Below are positions 1 through 4,417 of a DNA stretch of 5,006 nucleotides, piece after piece. This DNA is from Phycisphaerales bacterium (lineage in GTDB: Bacteria > Planctomycetota > Phycisphaerae > Phycisphaerales > UBA1924): positions 1-5,006 of the forward strand of contig JALSHW010000056.1 in assembly GCA_026982035.1 (NCBI GenBank), written 5' to 3'. The notes under the pieces were generated by a model, which did no database searches, had not been told where the DNA came from, and saw only the letters and a list, made by a program, of their open reading frames with translations. Each line of letters opens with the position of its first letter. The stretch's first letter is position 1. Both the position numbers and the translations under genes were made by a program.

Positions 1-41
1 AGGGTGATGTGTTGTGGATGGCGGGGAAGAACCGGGGTTGA
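1..41 (+). CDS. C-terminal end of an upstream gene (partial)
   Basis: Read from base 3, the frame gives GDVLWMAGKNRG and then a TGA stop at 39-41. The codons (ggt gat gtg ttg tgg atg gcg) show the same G/T-ending bias as the confident genes here, which is the main reason to call it coding. Twelve residues are too few to identify a family. The GDVLW-x-AG pattern faintly recalls the end of the C-terminal domain of tRNA(Ile)-lysidine synthase, but I would not name it on this basis. The stop lies inside the first unit of the tandem repeat that follows. No hairpin terminator is visible between it and the phosphatase genes, so read-through into them is possible. Frame 1 is also open from base 1 to a TGA at 148-150, but it reads through the repeats as FETG-type units and looks less protein-like. 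Confidence 0.4.
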   Translation, partial: GDVLWMAGKNRG

Positions 42-104
42 AACTGGGTTTGAAACTGGGTTTGAAACTGGGGGGTTGAAATACGGAGGGGTTGAAATAC
101 GGAG
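34..104 (+). repeat. Short tandem repeat array with TTGAAA cores
   Basis: Two related repeat families sit head to tail. Three 12-bp units of TTGAAACTGGGT (38-49, 50-61, and 62-73 ending in G) are followed by a 16-bp unit TTGAAATACGGAGGGG (76-91) and a truncated copy (92-104). TTGAAA thus occurs five times, at 38, 50, 62, 76 and 92, with spacings of 12, 12, 14 and 16. The units are separated by G-tracts of three to six bases. The array fills the space between the upstream stop codon and the first phosphatase gene. The repeats are seen directly. A role as operator, promoter array or RNA structure is inference. Slippage-generated low-complexity DNA is the simplest alternative. Confidence 0.9.
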
Positions 105-158
105 TTGGTTTTTCCGTATACACTGCATCTTGTGCATACCCCAATTTTGAACTATTTT
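92..158 (+). promoter_or_regulatory. Two weak candidate promoters for the phosphatase pair
   Basis: The first candidate is TTGAAA (92-97), a 19-base spacer and TATACA (117-122). It would start RNA near 129-131, almost at a GTG codon (132). The second is TTGTGC (130-135), a 17-base spacer and TATTTT (153-158). It would start RNA near 165 and imply translation from ATG 201. Each hexamer matches the sigma-70 consensus at four or five of six positions. They are mutually exclusive in their consequences for the gene start, and neither is strong. This is pattern matching only. Confidence 0.22.
97..119 (+). promoter_or_regulatory. Perfect 7-bp inverted repeat at the phosphatase gene start
   Basis: ATACGGA (97-103) pairs with TCCGTAT (113-119) across a 9-base loop. 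In RNA a G-U pair (104/112) would extend the stem to 8 bp. The last repeat unit supplies the left arm. The previous unit carries the same ATACGGA at 81-87, so two mutually exclusive left arms exist. The possible TTG start at 105 would lie in the loop and the GGAG at 101-104 in the stem, so the element could hide a ribosome binding site or act as an operator. It is not a Rho-independent terminator, because no T-run follows. Confidence 0.5.
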
Positions 159-1520
159 AGAGATGCGATTTCGACGAGTAGTGCGGACTTGCTTGCGGGG
201 ATGTCGAATTCGATGGTTCGGCGGAATGCGGTGCATTTTTTGACGATGAGCTCGTTGTTGGGGGTGGTGCTGATTTTGATTCGGTGGATGCAGTTGTCGA
301 GTGTTGGGGTTTCGATGGGTGGAGCTTTGGGGGTGGAGTTGGGGTGGATTTTGATGTATTTGATTTCGATTGGATTGGTTCTTTTGTTGAAGCCCAATGG
401 GATGCGGTGTGTGCAGTTGACTTTGGCGGTGGTGTTGCTTGAAGGTATTGTGGTGATGATGCGGTGGAGTTTGGGGCTTGATCCTGGGTTTGGGGGTGGG
501 GTTGAGGGGAATGCGTTGGTGGGGGTGTTGATTGTGTTGACGCTTGGGGCTTCGTTGTTGCCTTGGTCACCGAAGCAGACTCTTGGGCTGGCGGCGGTGT
601 GGATTGTGGGGTCTACGGTGACGCTTTTTGCGGTGACGGCTGGGTATGAGGTGTCGATGTGGGCGACGATTCTTGGGTATGTTTTTGTGACGATTCCTGG
701 GATCATGGTGTCGTTCTTTCGGACGACGCGGATCAAGGATCGTTTTGAGGTTGATTATTTTCAGACGCAGTATGAGCGGATTCATCAGGAGCTTGCCGCG
801 GCCAAGAGTATTCATGAGCGGGCTTTTCCGCAGCCCCGGACGGTTGGAGCGGTTCGTTTTTCGTATTCGTATCGGCCTATGAGTCAGATTGGTGGGGATT
901 ATTTGTTTGCATCGGTGCGGAATGAGGAGGGTGATTCGCCTGTGTTGCTTGTGTTGTTGGATGTTTCTGGGCATGGGATTCCTGCGGCTCTTACGGTGAA
1001 TCAGTTGCAGGGGGAGTTGATGCAGTTGGTGGGTGAGAATCCTTTGATTGGGCCTGGGGAGTTGCTTGGGGCTTTGGATCGGTATATTTGTTTGACGAGC
1101 CCGGAGTGTCCGGTGTTGGTGACGGCGATTGCGGTGTGTATTGATCCTGGCAGGGATGTGTTGAGGATTGCCAATGCGGGGCATCCTGGGGCGTTGTTGC
1201 GGGAGAAGTCGGGGAATTTGATACAGATTGATGCGACTGGGCCTTTGATGGGTATTGATCCGACGGCGGAGATTACTTGGGATGTGAAGGAGCATGGGTT
1301 TTGCTCTGGGGACGCATTGATTGCTTTTACTGATGGGATTACCGAGGCCAGGGGGGCTGATGGTGAGATGTTTGGGATTGATGGGGTTCGGGAAGTGATA
1401 GAGTCTGGGTGGATTGGGTCTGGGGAGCGGTGGTCTGAATTGGTGCGGAGAAATGTGGATCGGTATTGCGAAGGGGTGGTGGATGATGATATGCTGATTG
1501 TGGATGTGTATCGGCCGTAG
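105..1520 (+). CDS. Membrane-anchored SpoIIE/RsbU-type PP2C phosphatase, copy 1
   Basis: Probably dephosphorylates serine/threonine phosphoproteins at the inner face of the membrane. Six hydrophobic segments (about residues 43-61, 76-95, 102-119, 137-153, 161-178, 184-205) are followed by a helical linker (206-242) and a SpoIIE-type PP2C domain (about 245-470). Family motifs are intact: ELAAAKSIHERAFP (229-242), QIGGDY with Asp265, DVSGHG with Asp286, NAGHP (357-361), FTDG with Asp410, and DDD (460-462). These acidic residues are the expected metal ligands. There is no HAMP, PAS or GAF domain, so any signal must enter through the helices. The start is uncertain. TTG 105 is the most upstream option (in-frame stop at 93-95) and places TM1 and the catalytic motifs within 1-2 residues of copy 2. 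However, codons before about 160 look atypical, and GTG 132, TTG 147 or ATG 201 are possible. Usual substrates are STAS anti-sigma antagonists; none is visible here. Confidence 0.88.
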   Translation: MVFPYTLHLVHTPILNYFRDAISTSSADLLAGMSNSMVRRNAVHFLTMSSLLGVVLILIRWMQLSSVGVSMGGALGVELGWILMYLISIGLVLLLKPNGMRCVQLTLAVVLLEGIVVMMRWSLGLDPGFGGGVEGNALVGVLIVLTLGASLLPWSPKQTLGLAAVWIVGSTVTLFAVTAGYEVSMWATILGYVFVTIPGIMVSFFRTTRIKDRFEVDYFQTQYERIHQELAAAKSIHERAFPQPRTVGAVRFSYSYRPMSQIGGDYLFASVRNEEGDSPVLLVLLDVSGHGIPAALTVNQLQGELMQLVGENPLIGPGELLGALDRYICLTSPECPVLVTAIAVCIDPGRDVLRIANAGHPGALLREKSGNLIQIDATGPLMGIDPTAEITWDVKEHGFCSGDALIAFTDGITEARGADGEMFGIDGVREVIESGWIGSGERWSELVRRNVDRYCEGVVDDDMLIVDVYRP

Positions 1521-1522
1521 GC

Positions 1523-3013
1523 GTGTGGATGGATTTTGAGGTCGAGAAGGGATGCAGATTGGCAAAGTCTGGAAGTATTGAGACAACGGAGTTTCGGCGT
1601 TCGTTCCATCAGGAGACGAGCCAGTTGTTGCGTCGGCGGTTGATTTGGTATATAGCGATCTGGGGCGGGCTTGGGCTGATTTCTTTTGTCTTTGCCATTG
1701 TGATGATGGTGCGGGGGTCGGATGTCGCGAACCTGATGAGTACGGGGACGAGCAAGGCGTTGTTTCTTGTGTCGAATGGGTTGTGGGTGGCGGTGTATGT
1801 GGCCGTGCTTGTGATGGTGATTGAGAAACGGGTGAGTGACTGGCGGGTGATCCGGCTTTCGATTGGGTTGATCATTCTTGATGGTGTGGTTGCGGTGCTG
1901 ATCCGTGAGATTGATCCGGCACTGGGCTACGGGGCTTGGATCTTTGTCATGTCGCATTTTATTGCGTGCTGCGTGTTTCCTTGGACGGTTCGGCAGGCGT
2001 TGATTCCGGTGGCGGTGCTTGTGGGGGGGAGTGTGTTGGGGCATATTATTGGTGGGGATACGGCGACGAAGAGTTTGATTTTGGGCGGTGTGACGCTGGG
2101 GATGATGATGCCTGGGGTGTTTGTGTCGGGGTATAAACACAGTCAGCGGATTCAGAAATCTACGAATCGTTTTTTGAATCATCGATACGGGATGTTGCGT
2201 CAGGAGTTGGCGTATGCTCGGCAGATTCATGAGGCGTTGTTCCCGGCTCCGAAGACGACGGGGCAGATTCATTTTGTGTATCGGTATGAGCCGATGCGGC
2301 AGATTGGGGGGGATTATTTGTTTGCTCGGTATTCGCAGGCCGATGATGAGGGGAATGAGATATTGTCGGTGGTGATGATTGATGTGACGGGGCATGGGAT
2401 TCCGGCGGCTCTTACGGTGAATCGTTTGCATGGGGAGATTGATTTGCGTTTTGCTGAGAAGCCGGATATATCGCCTGGGGAGTTGCTGAGTCATTTGAAT
2501 CGGTATATTCAGTTGACGCTTTCGAAGCATTCGATTTTTGCGACGGCGGCGTGTTTCCGTGTGATTGGGTCGAGGAATATTTTGGAGTATGCTTCTGGTG
2601 GGCATCCGCCTGCGTTTTTGCGTGGGGTTGATGGAACGCTTGTGGATTTGGAGGCGACGACTTTTATGCTTGGTGCGTGTAAGGAGAAAGATTTTGATCC
2701 TTTGCAGACGGAGGTGGCGTTTGGGCCTGGGGATACTTTGATTGCGTATACGGATGGGGCGATGGAGGCGCGGGGGCAGGATGGGAAGATGTTGAATATT
2801 GATGGGCTGCGGCGGATTGTTGCTTCGACGCATCCGCTTGGGACTGAGGGGGAGCATCAGATGCAGGGGCAGTGGCCGGAGAAGATTTTGCGTGAGGTTT
2901 CGAAGCACCTTGGGGGGGCGATGGCGGATGATGACACACTGGCGTTTGAGATTTATCGTCCGATTCGGGTGACGGGTTGTGTGGTGGGTCAAGAAGATGC
3001 GTTGGTCGAATAG
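1523..3013 (+). CDS. Membrane-anchored SpoIIE/RsbU-type PP2C phosphatase, copy 2
   Basis: This is a paralogue of the preceding gene with the same layout. It has six hydrophobic segments (about 40-62, 79-100, 109-127, 137-155, 158-176, 184-203), a helical linker (205-242) and a PP2C domain (about 245-480). Motifs are QELAYARQIHEALFP (227-241), QIGGDY with Asp264, DVTGHG with Asp287, SGGHP (358-362, where copy 1 has NAGHP), YTDG with Asp411, and DDD (469-471). It differs by a longer His/Gln-rich loop near 435-452 and a 16-residue tail after the YRP motif that ends copy 1. The gap to copy 1 is 2 bases and no clear Shine-Dalgarno is seen, so translational coupling is likely. GTG 1523 is the first start; ATG 1529 is two codons later and equally plausible. 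The substrate and signal are unknown. Metal-binding residues look intact, so it should be active. Confidence 0.9.
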   Translation: MWMDFEVEKGCRLAKSGSIETTEFRRSFHQETSQLLRRRLIWYIAIWGGLGLISFVFAIVMMVRGSDVANLMSTGTSKALFLVSNGLWVAVYVAVLVMVIEKRVSDWRVIRLSIGLIILDGVVAVLIREIDPALGYGAWIFVMSHFIACCVFPWTVRQALIPVAVLVGGSVLGHIIGGDTATKSLILGGVTLGMMMPGVFVSGYKHSQRIQKSTNRFLNHRYGMLRQELAYARQIHEALFPAPKTTGQIHFVYRYEPMRQIGGDYLFARYSQADDEGNEILSVVMIDVTGHGIPAALTVNRLHGEIDLRFAEKPDISPGELLSHLNRYIQLTLSKHSIFATAACFRVIGSRNILEYASGGHPPAFLRGVDGTLVDLEATTFMLGACKEKDFDPLQTEVAFGPGDTLIAYTDGAMEARGQDGKMLNIDGLRRIVASTHPLGTEGEHQMQGQWPEKILREVSKHLGGAMADDDTLAFEIYRPIRVTGCVVGQEDALVE

Positions 3014-3034
3014 TGGTGCGTGTGCTTTGGCGGT

Positions 3035-3080
3035 GGGGGATGGGGGTGTTTGGGTGTTTGGGTGTTTTTTGTTTTATTTG
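3035..3080 (+). other. G-quadruplex motif followed by a T-rich tract
   Basis: Four G-tracts are arranged as G5-AT-G5-TGTTT-G3-TGTTT-G3 (3035-3062). This meets the usual intramolecular G-quadruplex rule of runs of at least three G with loops of one to seven bases. GGGTGTTT is tandemly repeated three times (3044-3051, 3052-3059, 3060-3067). A T-rich tract (3065-3079: six T, G, four T, A, three T) follows at once. The element begins 21 bases after the stop of the second phosphatase gene and lies on its sense strand, so the RNA could fold too. No ordinary hairpin terminator is present here, so it may mark the 3' end. The motif is seen; the terminator role is inference. Confidence 0.6.
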
Positions 3081-3165
3081 TGGCGGGTGGTTGATTTTCG
3101 TTCTATCGGACGGAGGTTGTGGCGGAGTTGTTGATATTGGGTGCTGGGCGTGGGGAGGCGGCTTG

Positions 3166-3190
3166 TTTGCAAAAACGCGTTTATTGCAAA
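3166..3190. promoter_or_regulatory. Long imperfect palindrome, candidate operator
   Basis: TTTGCAA (3166-3172) and TTGCAAA (3184-3190) are perfect inverted arms. They enclose AAACGCGTTT (3173-3182), itself a perfect 10-bp palindrome, and the symmetry is broken only by one extra A at 3183. In RNA this would make a weak hairpin. As DNA it looks more like a binding site for a dimeric regulator. It lies about 225 bp before the exported-protein start and upstream of the AT-rich stretch. No T-run follows, which argues against a terminator. Confidence 0.45.
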
Positions 3191-3345
3191 TGAGCGGGGG
3201 TTGGCGGGGTTCGGGTTCCGATGTTTGTTTACTAAAAGGCCTATTTTGTAAAAATGATCATAAAACACTTTTCGTGTCATTGCGCATCGGGTATGCTGTT
3301 TTTACAGGGCGGAGTTCTATGGCGCCGATTTGAGCCAGCTCGTGT

Positions 3346-3386
3346 TCTGAAAGAGAAGCTTTCTAGAGGGTGTTTTCTAAAAAACA
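3346..3386 (+). promoter_or_regulatory. Leader hairpins before the exported-protein gene
   Basis: The first hairpin pairs TCTGAAAG (3346-3353) with CTTTC and AGA (3359-3363, 3365-3367), with a bulged T at 3364 and a 5-base loop. The second pairs TGTTTT (3371-3376) with AAAACA (3381-3386) across a 4-base loop. It is AT-only apart from one G-C pair at each end region, and four T follow. Both lie in the presumed 5' untranslated leader, and the second ends 16 bases before the ribosome binding site. They may stabilise the message. The second is too weak to be called an attenuator. Confidence 0.3.
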
Positions 3387-3402
3387 TTTTCTGGTGAGCA
3401 AC

Positions 3403-3408
3403 AAGGAG
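3403..3408 (+). promoter_or_regulatory. Ribosome binding site AAGGAG
   Basis: AAGGAG ends 6 bases before ATG 3415, which is ideal spacing. It fixes the start of the exported protein at 3415. The in-frame GTG at 3370 lacks such a site and would put a charged extension in front of the signal peptide. Confidence 0.85.
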
Positions 3409-3414
3409 AAAGAG

Positions 3415-4149
3415 ATGGATAACAAGATCAAAATAATGGGAGTTCTTTGTGCGGCGGTATATTCTGTGGCATTGGCAGATATGAGTTCGGCAACTCAGAC
3501 TGTGTCGGCAAGTGCTTCGGGGCTTGCGGGGGGTTCGCCTTTTGGGCCGAGCCCAGATGGTCAGACTTACACAGCGGAGTTGGCACAGTTTGACTCTGCT
3601 CTTGGAACACTCACTGGTGTAGAGTTTTCGATCAGTGCTGGGCATAGCGGGGAGATTTTATTTACCAATAACGCGAACACTGGCGGCTATGTGGTTTTCT
3701 ATATTGATTACTCCTTTGAAGTCAATGGCTTTGGTGGTACTGGTGGCAATTTGCTCTTCCAGGACTGGGACACTGCGCCAACGGCTGGTTCTCCAAATGG
3801 TCCCGGGGCTGGTACTTTTGCGGGGCATTTTAACACTGGTGTCGTGAATCTTACTGGGATAGGCACAACAGCTACTGAAGTATTTGGTACTCAGCTTGAT
3901 TTTGCGAACACATACACTGATGGAGACGCGGAGTTTTCACAGTTTATCGGTGACGGAACCTTGGATTTTGATATTGTGGACTGGGCAACTTTCGCTCTTG
4001 GGGTATTTGGCGAAGACATGCAGTTTGAACTGTCAAGCTTTGCAAACATCTCGGTTGAGGCGACTTATACCTACACGCCTATTCCGGCACCTGGTGCAGC
4101 GGGGTTGCTTGCTGTTTCGGGTCTTTTGACGACCCGTCGTCGCCGTTGA
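3415..4149 (+). CDS. Exported protein with PEP-CTERM-like tail, choice-of-anchor E-like
   Basis: A 244-aa secreted protein of unknown function. Residues 1-21 form a signal peptide: a basic N-end (MDNKIKIMG), a hydrophobic core, and a probable cut after ALA (19-21), or after SSA at 24-26. The mature part (22-220) is rich in Gly, Thr, Asp, Asn and Phe and has no cysteine, as expected for an extracytoplasmic beta-rich domain. The stretch LAQFDSALGTLTGVEFSI (56-73) and the following Asn/Gly-rich strands resemble 'choice-of-anchor E' proteins, as recalled from the family. The C-end has TPIPAPG (221-227), a hydrophobic helix (228-240) and RRRR (241-244). This is the tripartite PEP-CTERM sorting signal, here in the PAPG form seen in Planctomycetota, which an exosortase would process. 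Codon use is less G/T-biased than in its neighbours, with many ACT and AAC codons. It is monocistronic, with its own ribosome binding site and a strong terminator. Confidence 0.85.
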   Translation: MDNKIKIMGVLCAAVYSVALADMSSATQTVSASASGLAGGSPFGPSPDGQTYTAELAQFDSALGTLTGVEFSISAGHSGEILFTNNANTGGYVVFYIDYSFEVNGFGGTGGNLLFQDWDTAPTAGSPNGPGAGTFAGHFNTGVVNLTGIGTTATEVFGTQLDFANTYTDGDAEFSQFIGDGTLDFDIVDWATFALGVFGEDMQFELSSFANISVEATYTYTPIPAPGAAGLLAVSGLLTTRRRR

Positions 4150-4187
4150 ATAATTGATTGCACTTTCCATGGAGATACTCTCATTTG

Positions 4188-4223
4188 GAGAGCCGCGTCA
4201 TGGGCGTGGCTCTCTTTTTCTTT
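4188..4223 (+). terminator. Rho-independent terminator
   Basis: GAGAGCCGCG (4188-4197) pairs with CGTGGCTCTC (4205-4214) in a 10-bp stem with a single G-U pair and a 7-base loop. TTTTTCTTT (4215-4223) follows immediately. A G-U pair (4187/4215) may add one step. It sits 38 bases after the exported-protein stop and ends that transcript. The opposite strand has no T-run after the stem, so it works in one direction only. A small GAGA/TCTC hairpin (4172-4182) lies just upstream. Confidence 0.93.
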
Positions 4224-4277
4224 GAAAAGATTGTTGTTTGTTTTGTCAGGGATATTTAGAGTCTTGGACGATGGATT

Positions 4278-4320
4278 GGCATGTGGTCGGTATGCCTGTG
4301 CATGGGATTCTGCATGGATT
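4278..4320 (+). repeat. Direct and inverted repeats upstream of the regulator promoter
   Basis: TGCATGGGATT (4299-4309) and TGCATGGATT (4311-4320) are direct repeats 12 bp apart, about one helical turn. Just before them, GGCAT (4278-4282) and ATGCC (4292-4296) form an inverted repeat that two G-U pairs can extend in RNA. ATGGATT also occurs at 4271-4277. The direct repeats cover the -35 region of the promoter at 4331-4339, a good position for an operator. The repeats are visible; protein binding is inference. Confidence 0.5.
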
Positions 4321-4330
4321 TGGGTATTTT

Positions 4331-4339
4331 TGCTACAAT
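4331..4339 (+). promoter_or_regulatory. Extended -10 promoter element for the regulator gene
   Basis: TGCTACAAT contains TACAAT (five of six matches to the sigma-70 -10 box) preceded by the TG-N extended -10 motif. The best-placed -35 (4311-4316, TGCATG) is poor, which extended -10 promoters tolerate. Transcription would begin near 4346, giving a leader of about 70 bases before ATG 4418. It lies downstream of a strong terminator, as expected for the start of a new transcription unit. Confidence 0.5.
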
Positions 4340-4401
4340 CGCGGGGCGTACGGGAGTATTCTTTGTGTGCTTTGAGCGTTGTATAGGTTGAGATTGTATT
4401 T

Positions 4402-4407
4402 GAGGAA
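4402..4407 (+). promoter_or_regulatory. Ribosome binding site GAGGAA
   Basis: GAGGAA lies 10 bases before ATG 4418. It supports that start over the TTG at 4379, which has no comparable site and would add 13 residues. Confidence 0.6.
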
Positions 4408-4417
4408 GCGGGCGAAC

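Larger units (their letters stand above)
3014..3414 (+). other. 401-bp intergenic region
   Basis: No convincing gene lies here. In order it holds a G-quadruplex motif with a T-rich tract (3035-3080), a G-rich stretch, a long imperfect palindrome (3166-3190), further G-tracts (3196-3215), an AT-rich island (about 3216-3310) and a leader with two small hairpins (3346-3386). The AT-rich island is the natural place for the promoter of the exported-protein gene, but I cannot assign -35 and -10 boxes with confidence. TTGCGC (3280-3285) with TACAGG (3303-3308), and TATGCT (3292-3297), are weak options. The island also contains the short palindromes ATGATCAT (3254-3261) and TGCGCA (3281-3286). A reading frame open across 2977-3333 is rich in Cys, Gly and Trp and does not look like a protein. 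Confidence 0.7.

Noticed and set aside
34..104. CRISPR array
   Set aside because: Units of 12-16 bp are directly adjacent with no unique spacers, so this is a simple tandem repeat.
567..1586. 339-codon minus-strand open frame
   Set aside because: Also a shadow of the phosphatase genes, with low-complexity Pro/Arg/His/Asn composition and no ribosome binding site.
1001..2992. 663-codon minus-strand open frame
   Set aside because: It lies opposite two clear phosphatase genes. Its translation is His/Arg/Pro/Asn-rich with no domain pattern, and it is explained by codon bias on the sense strand.
3074..3280. 68-codon minus-strand open frame in the intergenic gap
   Set aside because: No Shine-Dalgarno precedes its ATG, the second half is low complexity, and it would cover the likely promoter region of the exported-protein gene.
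2977..3333. 118-codon plus-strand open frame
   Set aside because: It overlaps the end of the second phosphatase and runs through the G-quadruplex, palindrome and AT-rich region. It is very rich in Gly, Cys and Trp and has no ribosome binding site.
3346..3390. Riboswitch or transcription attenuator in the exported-protein leader
   Set aside because: The stems are short and mostly A-T, no known aptamer core is recognisable, and the T-tract is only four bases.
3370..3414. GTG 3370 as start of the exported protein
   Set aside because: It lacks a ribosome binding site and would put 15 extra residues before a normal signal peptide. ATG 3415 has AAGGAG at ideal spacing.
4379..4417. TTG 4379 as start of the regulator
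   Set aside because: No ribosome binding site is seen, while ATG 4418 has GAGGAA upstream and begins a typical basic N-terminus.
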